The notes: generated by a model from the sequence alone, not told the origin. Shown: positions 1 through 6,697, counted from the stretch's first letter. The stretch: DNA of 13,532 nucleotides from CAZVCJ01 sp964625745 (GCA_964625745.1 CAZVCJ010000107.1:1-13532); one strand, 5' to 3'. Numbers and translations: made by a program.

Positions 1-544
1 TGGTGCCCCGGTACCCCTTGCTTTTGTCCGTCACGCCAAAGAGAAGAATGACATCAGCGAAACCGCCGCTGGTGATGAAGTTTTTAGTGCCGTTGACAAC
101 GTACTCGTCGCCATCTAATACCATAGTCGTTTTTTGGGCCGCCGCGTCGCTGCCAGCCTCGGGCTCGGTCAGGGCAAAGGCGCCAATGAACTTGCCCTGG
201 GCCAGTGGCACCAGAAATCTCTGCTTCTGATCCTCTGTCCCGAACTTCTCGATCCCGTGGCAGACCAGGGAGTTCTGCACACCCATCACTATCGCCGTAG
301 ACGCGCAGGCTTTAGAGATTTCCTCAACGGCTATACAGTAGCTCACCGTGTCCATGCCACCACCGCCGTACTCCTCAGACACGGTCAAGCCCAGCAGCCC
401 TAGCTCCCCCATCTTCTTGATGTTCTCGAAGGGCACCTCCGCCTTCTCGTCCATCTCCGCCGCGATGGGAGCTACCTCTTTCTCGGCGAACTGCCGGGTC
501 ATCTTGCGGATCATTTTGTGCTCTTCGGTCAGTTCCAGATCCAT
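1..544 (-). CDS. Acyl-CoA dehydrogenase, N-terminal part (cut by window edge)
   Basis: FAD-dependent acyl-CoA dehydrogenase, which introduces the alpha-beta double bond into acyl-CoA thioesters in cytoplasmic fatty-acid or branched-chain acid oxidation. The window holds 181 codons from the ATG at 544; the rest lies off the left edge. The start is fixed by an AGGAGG ribosome site at 551-556, six bases upstream. Residues 1-112 match the helical N-terminal domain (LTEEHKMIRK near the start, the LGLLGLTVSEEYGGGG loop at 48-63). The beta domain follows with the family signature ALTEPEAGSDAAA at 124-136 and NGTKNFITSG at 151-160, where many members have Trp instead of Phe. The catalytic glutamate lies in the missing C-terminal half, so chain-length specificity (short-chain/butyryl versus isovaleryl) cannot be told. 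The gene is monocistronic at its 5' end, with its own promoter after the upstream terminator. Confidence 0.93.
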   Translation of the reverse strand, partial: MDLELTEEHKMIRKMTRQFAEKEVAPIAAEMDEKAEVPFENIKKMGELGLLGLTVSEEYGGGGMDTVSYCIAVEEISKACASTAIVMGVQNSLVCHGIEKFGTEDQKQRFLVPLAQGKFIGAFALTEPEAGSDAAAQKTTMVLDGDEYVVNGTKNFITSGGFADVILLFGVTDKSKGYRGT

Positions 545-579
545 CGCAAACCTCCTCGTTTGTGAATTTACGACGGCAT

Positions 580-608
580 ATTATACTACAGTCTGGGATA
601 AATGGGAA
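580..608 (-). promoter_or_regulatory. Promoter of the acyl-CoA dehydrogenase gene
   Basis: A perfect TATAAT -10 box (580-585) lies 17 bases downstream of a TTCCCA -35-like hexamer (603-608, 4 of 6 matches). It sits between the upstream terminator and the AGGAGG ribosome site, giving a predicted leader of about 30 nt. Confidence 0.55.
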
Positions 609-627
609 AGTGGCGCCATTGGTAATC

Positions 628-658
628 AAAAAAACCGCTCCTCGACTTTGAGAAGCGG
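628..658 (-). terminator. Rho-independent terminator after the HD-GYP gene
   Basis: On the minus strand a 9-bp stem (arms 635-643 and 650-658, one G-U pair, 6-nt loop) is followed directly by seven T (628-634). It begins 28 bases past the stop codon of the HD-GYP response regulator and isolates that transcript from the acyl-CoA dehydrogenase gene. Confidence 0.85.
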
Positions 659-685
659 GGGTGGATGAAGCTGCTATCCCCATCA

Positions 686-3028
686 TTACTCGAACTCAAA
701 CCCCTTCTCAGTGAACAGCTTCAAGCAAACGTCTACCACCTCAGCATCATAGAGGATGCCCTTATTCCGTGAGATCTCCTCCAGGGCCTCATCTATGCCG
801 CGAGCCGGCCGGTATGGTCGGAAGGAGGCCATAGCCTCAACAACATCGGCTACAGCCAGGATCTTTGCTTTCATGAGGATGTCCCTACTCGATAGCCCTT
901 GAGGATACCCGGAACCATCCAGCCTCTCGTGATGTTGAAGCACGACTTCCGCCACCGGCCAGGGAAACTCTACGGTCTTCAGTATGTCGTAACCGATCCG
1001 GGGGTGCGCTTTGATCAGATTCCATTGGAAGTCACTTAGCGGATTGGGATTGCTGAGAACCTCGGCGGGGATACTGATCTTGCCGAGATCGTGAATCAGC
1101 CCGGCCATACGCAGCCCCTCGATCTGTTCATCAAGAAGGCCCATGTCTCTGGCGATGGCGCAGGCCAGTTGGGTGGTCCGCCGTTGGTGGCCGGCGGTGT
1201 AAGGATCCCTCATCTCGATCGTTGCCGCCAGGACATTGACCGTTCCCTCCAGGGCTCTCTGTAGTTTGGTGTAACTCTGTCGAAGTTCCTCTTCCGCCTG
1301 CTTGCGCTCGGTGATGTCGCGAGTTATGGCCATGAACCGGAAAGGCTTACCGCCAACATCTCTTATCACCGATACAGTCATCTCCACAGACACTTTCTTC
1401 CCGTCACCCCCAACCAGAACGTACTCCCGGTTCTTAGCCACACCTTTCCTTAGAACTATCTCCATCCCTTCTCTGGCGCACTCCAGGGATTCCTCTGCAA
1501 TGAGGCTGAAAGCATTTCTCCCTATGAGCGCATTCAAATCGTCAACCCCATGAAGTGTCTTTCCGGCCTCATTGATGAACAGGATATTTCCTTCAAGGTC
1601 GGTCATTGTTATGACATCAGACGCGCCTGTTACCAGTGACCTGAAATGCTCCTCGCTCTCCCGCAGCGCCTCCTCCGCCCGCTTGCGCTTGGTGATGTCG
1701 AGTCCATACACATTGACGTAGCCAGCGTCCACTACAGGTGCAAATGTCAGGGAGAACATACGATTTCCAACCTCAACTTCAATCTCTTCGTTTGAGCCGG
1801 AACAGAGAACACCCAAAGTGAATTGGCACCAGTCGTGAGGCAAAGGTTGGCCCTCTTGGCATCCCCAGGAACTCAACAAAGGCAGGCTGGCCTCGTTGGC
1901 GTAGATGATAGCGCCATCTTTTGCGACCCGTAGCACGGGGTTGGGGTTTTCGCTGGGGAACTTTGCCAACCCCCTGATCTCCTCCTCCAACTCTATGCTG
2001 TGCAGGGCGAAGGAGATGTCTCCGGCAACCTCTTCGATTAACTTCTGCTCTTCCTCGTCTGGGACGAAATGAGCAGACATGGAGACAACCAGCAAGCCGT
2101 AGACCGTTCCTTCATGTTCCAATCGAATACTCATCTCTCCCCTGCCACTATACTTGGCCGATAGGGAGCAGTCGGCGCAAGTCAATGGCGGGTCTTTGAC
2201 GACCACCACACTGGATTGCCCCAGCGCCTTCGGACCGCAACTGGGCAACTTGCCACCCTTCAACTGATGAACCATGTGCTGAAAGTCCTCGCCCAAACCG
2301 GTTTCGGCCGTCATCACAAGCCCACCGGCCTCATCAAACAGAGCAGTCCAGGCATTATAATAACTGCGCGTCTCCACCAGGTTATCACAAACACCTTGTA
2401 AGAGACGCTCTCGGTCTCTCTCCCTGACGATGAGTTGGTTGACGCTGCGGATAGCTCTCAGCACAGCATTGAGGTGTGCTATCCTCTCCTCTGACTGCTT
2501 GCGCTTGGCCATCTCTAGCTCCAGGGTCCGGTTGGCCTCCTCCAATTGCAGCATCTTATCTTCCAGCTTGTGGATCAGAACCTCGTTGTACTCCCTGTAG
2601 TAGACCGCTTCCTCCTCCACCTCCACTGGCTCGCGAGGCACGACCAGCCGGCCCGCTTCGTGGTTCTCAAGAACTTCCCGCAGCATCTCCACAAACACGT
2701 CTGGCTCCGCCGGCTTGACGATGAACCGCTCCGCCCCCAGGCTCAGGGCCAGTTCCTCGTCCTTGGGGTCGGTGTAGGTGGCGGTGTAGAAGACAAAGGG
2801 AATCCCTTTCAGCCGGTCATCCCCCTTCCACTGGCGGCACAGGGTGAAGCCGTCCATCACCGGCATCAGGATGTCGGTGACGATCATGTCCGGCGGGTGG
2901 CGCCGGGCCTTCTCCAGCGCCTCGGCTCCGTTGGCCGCCGAAACCACATCGTAGCCGTTGCCTTTCAGGAGCACCTGCAACATGTATAGATTCTGCTCGT
3001 TGTCGTCAACGATCAAGAGGCTGGTCAT
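686..3028 (-). CDS. Response regulator with GAF, two PAS and an HD-GYP domain (predicted c-di-GMP phosphodiesterase)
   Basis: 780 aa, cytoplasmic, no membrane segment. Order: REC receiver (about 1-120; acidic pair D8/D9, phospho-acceptor D52, T82, K105), coiled coil (about 140-185), GAF-like sensor (about 190-350, with a Cys-rich stretch TCADCSLS), PAS (about 355-455), PAS with PAC end (about 465-590, ending FMAITRDITERKQAEE), then HD-GYP (about 595-780). The HD-GYP metal and signature residues are present: H614, HD at 646-647 in LIHDLGKI, H675, HH at 699-700 and HHERLDGSGYPQGL at 699-712, D728. An active cyclic di-GMP phosphodiesterase is therefore expected, gated by phosphorylation and by ligands of the GAF/PAS modules. 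Start: ATG at 3028 with AGGAGG at 3035-3040. It lies 23 bases after the small upstream gene, so the two are probably co-transcribed. No cognate histidine kinase is in the window, and there is no DNA-binding domain. Confidence 0.93.
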   Translation of the reverse strand: MTSLLIVDDNEQNLYMLQVLLKGNGYDVVSAANGAEALEKARRHPPDMIVTDILMPVMDGFTLCRQWKGDDRLKGIPFVFYTATYTDPKDEELALSLGAERFIVKPAEPDVFVEMLREVLENHEAGRLVVPREPVEVEEEAVYYREYNEVLIHKLEDKMLQLEEANRTLELEMAKRKQSEERIAHLNAVLRAIRSVNQLIVRERDRERLLQGVCDNLVETRSYYNAWTALFDEAGGLVMTAETGLGEDFQHMVHQLKGGKLPSCGPKALGQSSVVVVKDPPLTCADCSLSAKYSGRGEMSIRLEHEGTVYGLLVVSMSAHFVPDEEEQKLIEEVAGDISFALHSIELEEEIRGLAKFPSENPNPVLRVAKDGAIIYANEASLPLLSSWGCQEGQPLPHDWCQFTLGVLCSGSNEEIEVEVGNRMFSLTFAPVVDAGYVNVYGLDITKRKRAEEALRESEEHFRSLVTGASDVITMTDLEGNILFINEAGKTLHGVDDLNALIGRNAFSLIAEESLECAREGMEIVLRKGVAKNREYVLVGGDGKKVSVEMTVSVIRDVGGKPFRFMAITRDITERKQAEEELRQSYTKLQRALEGTVNVLAATIEMRDPYTAGHQRRTTQLACAIARDMGLLDEQIEGLRMAGLIHDLGKISIPAEVLSNPNPLSDFQWNLIKAHPRIGYDILKTVEFPWPVAEVVLQHHERLDGSGYPQGLSSRDILMKAKILAVADVVEAMASFRPYRPARGIDEALEEISRNKGILYDAEVVDVCLKLFTEKGFEFE

Positions 3029-3051
3029 GATCCACCTCCTCCGCCGGCTGG

Positions 3052-3420
3052 TTAGGCCGGCAGATGCCGCTCTACGTCGTCCATGAACGTCTCGGGGTTG
3101 ATGGGTTTCTCATAGTCCAGGGGACGGTAGGCGTCTTGATGGCCCAGCTCAGTCGGCTTCAGCTTCAACTGCTCCTGCAAGGCCGGCTGGTCTGCATACC
3201 ATTCACCCAGCGTGTTCTTGCTGGTGCGGTCGGTGCAATAGTTGTTCAGGTGCAAACGCAGCAGTCGCCCCAAACGATGCCCCAATGGCCGTTTGTTGGT
3301 ATGTCGGTCGAAGCTTTGCTCCAGTTTCAAAGATTGGATGACGGCGTCATAGGCCATCACATCGCCGTAGTCGGCATTCTCGCTGATTTCGTGGTATACT
3401 TGGAACTGCATCCAAGACAT
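3052..3420 (-). CDS. Small protein of unknown function (122 aa) in operon with the HD-GYP regulator
   Basis: I do not recognise this family. The frame could begin at 3474, but the ATG at 3420 (MSWMQFQVYHEI) is preferred because GAGGTG lies seven bases upstream and the extra 18 residues are basic and unstructured. The product is polar and probably soluble, with no signal peptide, membrane segment or Cys cluster. It has a basic centre (KRPLGHRLGRLLRLHLNNY, about 61-79) and a Pro/Asp/Glu-rich tail (DYEKPINPETFMDDVERHLPA). The stop is 23 bases before the HD-GYP regulator, which suggests a shared transcript and possibly a partner role; that is inference. The antiparallel frame at 3064-3441 is also open but has no ribosome site. 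A role as transposon remnant or antitoxin cannot be excluded. Confidence 0.6.
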   Translation of the reverse strand: MSWMQFQVYHEISENADYGDVMAYDAVIQSLKLEQSFDRHTNKRPLGHRLGRLLRLHLNNYCTDRTSKNTLGEWYADQPALQEQLKLKPTELGHQDAYRPLDYEKPINPETFMDDVERHLPA

Positions 3421-3518
3421 CCTCGCACCTCGTCGGGGTGATTGATGCTGTCTTGAATACCACATTTTCGTCAAATCGTCAAATCGGCACTTTGAACATG
3501 TGTTCTGTCAAACTTGGG

Positions 3519-3547
3519 ATAATGCCACAAATCTTGTTAAAGTGCAA
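3519..3547 (-). promoter_or_regulatory. Possible promoter of the orf122/HD-GYP operon
   Basis: TTGCAC (3542-3547) and CATTAT (3519-3524, 4 of 6) are separated by 17 bases. The site lies downstream of the terminator at 3593-3635 and about 100 bases before the orf122 start. Both hexamers are imperfect. The GAACA/TGTTC inverted repeat at 3494-3505 falls just downstream of the predicted start point and could be an operator. Confidence 0.35.
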
Positions 3548-3592
3548 GTCGGAACTTTGCTCTACCTGTGATTTGTCCAAAGTCCAATAACC

Positions 3593-3635
3593 AAAAAAAG
3601 CCAACCGTAAACGCACGTGGGCTCTCTCGGCTGGC
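3593..3635 (-). terminator. Intrinsic terminator
   Basis: On the minus strand GCCAGCCG pairs with CGGTTGGC (8 bp with one G-U pair) across a 20-nt loop and is followed by seven T. It could end the EamA transcript or the candidate small RNA. Confidence 0.6.
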
Positions 3636-3679
3636 ATAGGGGGTGGGCGTCAAGCACCCACGTATTGAATCTCAAGCCA
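3593..3679 (-). ncRNA. Candidate small RNA or leader RNA of about 87 nt
   Basis: A minus-strand promoter (3686-3714) would start RNA near 3679 and an intrinsic terminator (stem 3600-3607 with 3628-3635, then seven T at 3593-3599) would end it near 3593. Inside, GTGGG and CCCAC (around 3643-3662) can form a hairpin, while ACGTGGG can instead pair with CCCACGT in the terminator loop, so two exclusive folds are possible. No known RNA family was recognised. It could be a stand-alone small RNA, an attenuator for orf122, or simply the terminator of the EamA gene, whose stop is 145 bases away. Confidence 0.35.
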
Positions 3680-3685
3680 ATCTCA

Positions 3686-3714
3686 ATTATAGCACTAAAC
3701 GCAAACTGGGGCAA
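3686..3714 (-). promoter_or_regulatory. Promoter-like site upstream of the candidate small RNA
   Basis: A perfect TATAAT (3686-3691) lies 17 bases from TTGCCC (3709-3714, 4 of 6). It sits after the EamA stop codon and before the terminator at 3593-3635. Confidence 0.5.
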
Positions 3715-3779
3715 ACTAGCTTCTCTTCGCAGGTGTATTTCAATTTCGGCAGATCACAAAGCTGCCAAAGGCCTTGTTC

Positions 3780-4649
3780 TTATGTACCTCCTGCCACGCC
3801 AATCAAGAGGATGCCCAAAAAGACCAGGACCGAGGAGAAGACCCTGAGCCGCCCATAGCCCTCCCGCAGCAAGGCGCTACCCAGAAACGCACCGAACACC
3901 ACACTCATCTCTCGCACCGAGCCTACGTAGCTCACGTAGCTGAGTTGCAGGGCCTGCAGCACCAGGTAATAGATCAGGAGGTCGGCTACTCCCGCGACCA
4001 GGATGCCCACTTTGTTGGCGCGCCATTCAGCGGCGATGCTGGTCTTCTTGCCGCTGACCAATATATAAAGAGTGAAAACGAGAAAAGTCACCAGCAGGAC
4101 GAGATAAACGTAGGTGAAGGTTGGCACGTACCTTGTCCCCACCTTATCAATGGTCGAATAGACAGAGATGCAGAGGCCGGTCAAAAGAGCCCAACGAGAT
4201 ACAGGATTTCCCAGTTGCCGCAAGGGTTTCCATAACTCCCCCCACGAGCGCGCATTGATGAGATAGAGCCCTCCTGCTATTAGTAGGATGCCCATTAGCC
4301 CCAGCGTCGTCAAGTGCTCCCTGAGGAACAGCGTGGCCCAGAGGGTGATAAAGAGAGGCGCCGAGCCTCTGGCCAGGGGATAGGCCACTGATAGGTCTCC
4401 CATTTGATATGTCTTGCCCATGGATGCGAAATAGGCGACTTCGGCCAGGCCGCTGACCAGCACGCAGGCCCAGCCCAGGGGAGGAAGAGACAGGGGTCTG
4501 GCCACGAAGAGAGGGAAATAAGCCGCCACAGTCACCAGCAGCAGACACCAGGCGAAAACCTGCTTGTCCAGGCTTCGTTTGTAGAAAAGGTGATAGGATG
4601 CGTGCAGGATACCGGCCAAGAAGAGCAGGCCAAGAGCCGAAATGGGCAT
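3780..4649 (-). CDS. EamA/DMT-superfamily membrane transporter
   Basis: 289 aa, about ten hydrophobic helices in two homologous halves, as in drug/metabolite transporters of the EamA type. The first half ends with the pattern SVAYPLARGSAPLFITLWAT followed by FLREHLT and a glycine-rich last helix (GLMGILLIAGGLYLI). The second half repeats it with SVREMSVVFGAFLGSALLREG and VFLGILLIGVAGG at the C-terminus. The substrate cannot be deduced; members export amino acids, metabolites or drugs across the inner membrane. The frame is open to 4718, but the ATG at 4649 is preferred: GAGGG lies five bases upstream, the protein then begins directly with a membrane helix, and the 23 extra codons overlap a structured repeat (4670-4766). 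No partner gene is adjacent; the tRNA upstream is divergent. Confidence 0.85.
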   Translation of the reverse strand: MPISALGLLFLAGILHASYHLFYKRSLDKQVFAWCLLLVTVAAYFPLFVARPLSLPPLGWACVLVSGLAEVAYFASMGKTYQMGDLSVAYPLARGSAPLFITLWATLFLREHLTTLGLMGILLIAGGLYLINARSWGELWKPLRQLGNPVSRWALLTGLCISVYSTIDKVGTRYVPTFTYVYLVLLVTFLVFTLYILVSGKKTSIAAEWRANKVGILVAGVADLLIYYLVLQALQLSYVSYVGSVREMSVVFGAFLGSALLREGYGRLRVFSSVLVFLGILLIGVAGGT

Positions 4650-4669
4650 AATACCCTCTAACCCCAAAA

Positions 4670-4766
4670 GACCTCCGAGGTTCCCGCACGAGAGGCCAGA
4701 TTCTGGATTGCAGGACATCGCTGGTACACCAGCGTGGTCAAATCTGCGACCAAAACCTCGGAGGTC
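4670..4766 (-). repeat. Structured inverted-repeat element upstream of the EamA gene (element 1)
   Basis: GACCTCCGAGGTT (4670-4682) and its exact reverse complement (4754-4766) enclose 71 nt. Nested inside are CAGATT/AATCTG (4697-4702 with 4741-4746), a 7-bp hairpin CGCTGGT-AC-ACCAGCG (4719-4734) and a 5-bp hairpin (4696-4706). On the minus strand it ends 20 bases before the EamA ATG. The element at 6579-6679 has the same architecture and spacing. Confidence 0.7.
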
Positions 4767-4782
4767 TGAGCTTAACCTCTAC

Positions 4783-4810
4783 TTGTCAATCTGGCAAAAA
4801 AGGCTATAAT
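4783..4810 (+). promoter_or_regulatory. Promoter of tRNA-Pro
   Basis: TTGTCA (4783-4788) and a perfect TATAAT (4805-4810) are 16 bases apart, and the mature tRNA begins 12 bases after the -10 box. Confidence 0.75.
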
Positions 4811-4821
4811 ATAGCTGTCAA

Positions 4822-4899
4822 CGGGGCGTAGCGCAGACCGGTCAGCGCGCACGGTTCGGGTCCGTGAGGTCGGCGGTTCAAATCCGCCCGCCCCGACCA
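4822..4899 (+). tRNA. tRNA-Pro, anticodon CGG, CCA encoded
   Basis: Full cloverleaf: acceptor CGGGGCG with CGCCCCG (4889-4895), D stem GCGC/GCGC, anticodon stem CACGG/CCGTG (4850-4854 and 4862-4866) around loop TTCGGGT, giving anticodon CGG at 4857-4859 followed by G37. T arm GGCGG-TTCAAAT-CCGCC (4872-4888), discriminator A4896, encoded CCA 4897-4899. It reads the proline codon CCG. The C1-G72 acceptor pair is typical of bacterial tRNA-Pro. Confidence 0.97.
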
Positions 4900-4906
4900 G
4901 GAGAAG

Positions 4907-4982
4907 TGACGAGTTAACGAGTAACGAGTCAATGAGGTCTTAGTGCCTCATTGACTCGTTACTTATTACTCATAACTCGTTA
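4907..4982. repeat. Heptamer-repeat array with long hairpin between tRNA-Pro and yabN
   Basis: Seven-base units of the type TAACGAG run rightward at 4907-4928 (three units with one extra base). Four units of the reverse type CTCGTTA run without a break at 4955-4982. The two halves form a hairpin. The array contains the last five codons and the stop codon of the yabN gene. Confidence 0.75.
4920..4963. terminator. Long hairpin between convergent tRNA-Pro and yabN, possible bidirectional terminator
   Basis: An 18-bp perfect stem (4920-4937 with 4946-4963) closes an 8-nt loop. No clean T run follows on either strand, so termination is inferred from stem strength and from the position between convergent genes. 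Confidence 0.5.
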
Positions 4983-6420
4983 CCCATCCCCCCTTCACCT
5001 CCTCCCACAGCTCATCCTGCTCTGCCAGACTCAACTCGCTCAAGTCGAGCCCCCGTCCCCGACAGAGTTCCTCCATTCCAGAAAAGCGTTGGATAAACTG
5101 CTGGCAGGCCCCGCGGAGCGCGCTCTCGGCATCAACGTTCAACCAGCGAGCCAGGTTGACCACCGAGAAGAGAAGGTCGCCCACTTCCTCCTCCCGCTCC
5201 TTGCCCCCCTGAGCCTCCCTCAGCTCCGCCACTTCCTCGGCTATCTTGGCTATCACCCCCTCGGCATCCGGCCAATCGAAGCCCACCCGCGCCACCCGCT
5301 TCTGTATGGCTTGAGCTCGGGCCAGGGCCGGCAGCGACCTCGACACCCCGCCCAGCAAAGAGTGCTTCCCTTTCTCCTCCCGCTTGATCTCCTCCCAATT
5401 GTGCATTACCCCAGCCACGTCAGCGACAACGACGTCGCCGAAGACGTGAGGGTGACGGTGCTTTATCTTGGCGTCAATCCCCTCGATGACCTGGGCCAGG
5501 CTGAACTCTCCCGCTTCGACAGCGATCTGAGCCTGCAGGACTATCTGTAGAAGCAGGTCTCCCAGCTCTTCCCGCAGGGCGTCTGCGTCGCCGGCGTCCA
5601 GAGCCGCCAGCGTCTCGTAGGTCTCCTCCAGCAGATGGGGTCGTAACGACTGATGCGTCTGCTCCCGATCCCAGGGGCAGCCCCCGGGGGCCCGCAAACG
5701 AGCGATAGTATCTTGAAAAGCCTCCAGCGAGCTGGGCCGAGGCAGAGGCGGCACGTACAGGGAGGTCAGGTGATCTACTTCGGGCTGGCGGTCCAGTTCA
5801 TAGAGAGGTGCTGTCAAGACCTGCGCCCGGTCGATGCCCGCTCCGCGTACCAGCGTGACCGGATGCTCATCGGGATAGAGATTCATCAAGGTGAGCTTGA
5901 CATCACTGGCCAGTGACTGGTCGTACAACTGAGCGATCAGAGCCGGCAGGTCGGGATTCAAGCCTGGGTGGTGAAGAGCAGCCAATTCAGTGGCGTCCAC
6001 CAGTTGCAACCCTGCCAGGGCGTCCAGGCCCAGGCAGGTGAGAACCGACTCGATGAAGCTCAACCCCTCCACCACGCGTACGCCAATGTCCTGCTGGTCG
6101 GCTAGATCCAGGATACGCTGCACCGAGGCTTCGCCCACCAGAGGATGGCCGGGCACCGCATAGACCACGCCTCTGGGCCGTCGTCCTAACTCCATGATCT
6201 GGCGAGCTATCTCATCGTAAACCTCGGCGAAGGTGCTTTTCTCCTCGTAGAGATGATCAAAGAAGTGAAGAGATGCGCCCGGAGGCAAGGAGGTCACCGT
6301 GGGATGGCGGCAGGTGCGCAAATAGACTTCTCCCGCCTCTTGCAGGACCTGCTGAGCTTCCAGGGTCAATTGCTTTGGATCGCCCGGCCCCAGGCCGACG
6401 ATGGTTATTCCCTGTTTCAT
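4966..6420 (-). CDS. yabN: YabN-type tetrapyrrole methylase / MazG nucleotide pyrophosphohydrolase fusion
   Basis: 484 aa, cytoplasmic. The N-terminal tetrapyrrole (corrin/porphyrin) methylase-like domain covers 1-222, with the SAM-binding loop VGLGPGDP at 8-15 and AVPGHPLVGE at 88-97. Two MazG domains follow (about 232-345 and 365-475). The first has GGCPWDREQTH (246-256), HLLEETYE (262-269), EELGDLLLQ (284-292) and KHRHPHVFGD (320-329); the second has EEVAEL (395-400) and EEEVGDLLF (410-418). MazG hydrolyses NTPs to NMP and PPi and is thought to cleanse the nucleotide pool. The role of the methylase domain in these fusions is unclear. The length agrees with Bacillus subtilis YabN. The start at 6420 has AGAGGTG eight bases upstream; an upstream ATG at 6489 would lie at or before the predicted transcription start. 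The last five residues (VTSYE) come from the heptamer repeat and are probably not native. Confidence 0.92.
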   Translation of the reverse strand: MKQGITIVGLGPGDPKQLTLEAQQVLQEAGEVYLRTCRHPTVTSLPPGASLHFFDHLYEEKSTFAEVYDEIARQIMELGRRPRGVVYAVPGHPLVGEASVQRILDLADQQDIGVRVVEGLSFIESVLTCLGLDALAGLQLVDATELAALHHPGLNPDLPALIAQLYDQSLASDVKLTLMNLYPDEHPVTLVRGAGIDRAQVLTAPLYELDRQPEVDHLTSLYVPPLPRPSSLEAFQDTIARLRAPGGCPWDREQTHQSLRPHLLEETYETLAALDAGDADALREELGDLLLQIVLQAQIAVEAGEFSLAQVIEGIDAKIKHRHPHVFGDVVVADVAGVMHNWEEIKREEKGKHSLLGGVSRSLPALARAQAIQKRVARVGFDWPDAEGVIAKIAEEVAELREAQGGKEREEEVGDLLFSVVNLARWLNVDAESALRGACQQFIQRFSGMEELCRGRGLDLSELSLAEQDELWEEVKGGWVTSYE

Positions 6421-6491
6421 TATCGCTTCACCTCTTGACTCTGGAGTGCGGATGCAAGCCCGCGCTCCGACTTCTAAACTCCCAAGCACTG

Positions 6492-6519
6492 ATTATAGTG
6501 CAAAGTGGTGATTATGCAA
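6492..6519 (-). promoter_or_regulatory. Promoter of the yabN gene
   Basis: A perfect TATAAT (6492-6497) lies 16 bases from TTGCAT (6514-6519). The predicted transcript starts near 6485, leaving a leader of about 65 nt and ruling against the longer start at 6489. Confidence 0.5.
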
Positions 6520-6548
6520 GAGCTCATTCAAAAATAGCGATACGCTCT

Positions 6549-6697
6549 CTAGCAGCCTGTCGGAGAGGGCGTGCTCCCAGACTTCGGAAGTCTTGATCTG
6601 AGAACTCTTAGTGCATCAACTACCTGAAATCGACTGAAATCCCTGCAAGCTTGAGCTACTATGGAGACTTCCGAAGTCTTCTCCGACAAGCTCCTAG
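6549..6697 (+). repeat. Inverted-repeat element upstream of the ATL gene (element 2), possible MITE
   Basis: Inner arms AGACTTCGGAAGTCT (6579-6593) and its exact reverse complement (6665-6679) enclose 71 nt. Outer arms (6549-6566 and 6681-6697) also match as an inverted repeat with core TGTCGGAG and few mismatches, ending in CTAG on both sides. The left half carries about 12 extra bases between outer and inner arms. The 230 bases between yabN and the ATL gene hold nothing else but promoters. Confidence 0.7.

Larger units (their letters stand above)
3421..3779. other. Non-coding interval between the orf122/HD-GYP unit and the EamA gene
   Basis: No convincing gene. It holds two minus-strand promoter-like sites (3519-3547 and 3686-3714), a candidate small RNA ending in an intrinsic terminator (3593-3679), and possible operator-like repeats: GAACA-TG-TGTTC (3494-3505), a tandem GTCAAATC (3473-3488), and a 14-bp direct repeat with two mismatches (3481-3494 and 3546-3559, core TCGGMACTTTG). 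Confidence 0.6.

Noticed and set aside
3064..3441. A plus-strand gene opposite orf122
   Set aside because: It has no ribosome site, while the minus-strand frame has one and sits in operon spacing with the next gene.
3421..3779. A cyclic di-GMP riboswitch upstream of the HD-GYP operon
   Set aside because: I looked for the conserved GEMM-type core and tetraloop-receptor pattern and did not see it. Only an unassigned stem-loop region remains.
4650..4718. A 23-codon N-terminal extension of the EamA protein
   Set aside because: It overlaps the structured repeat at 4670-4766, adds Cys/Gly-rich residues before the first membrane helix, and the ATG at 4649 has a better ribosome site.
4907..4982. 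A CRISPR-like array
   Set aside because: The units are 7 bases and contiguous, with no spacers of constant length and no cas genes.
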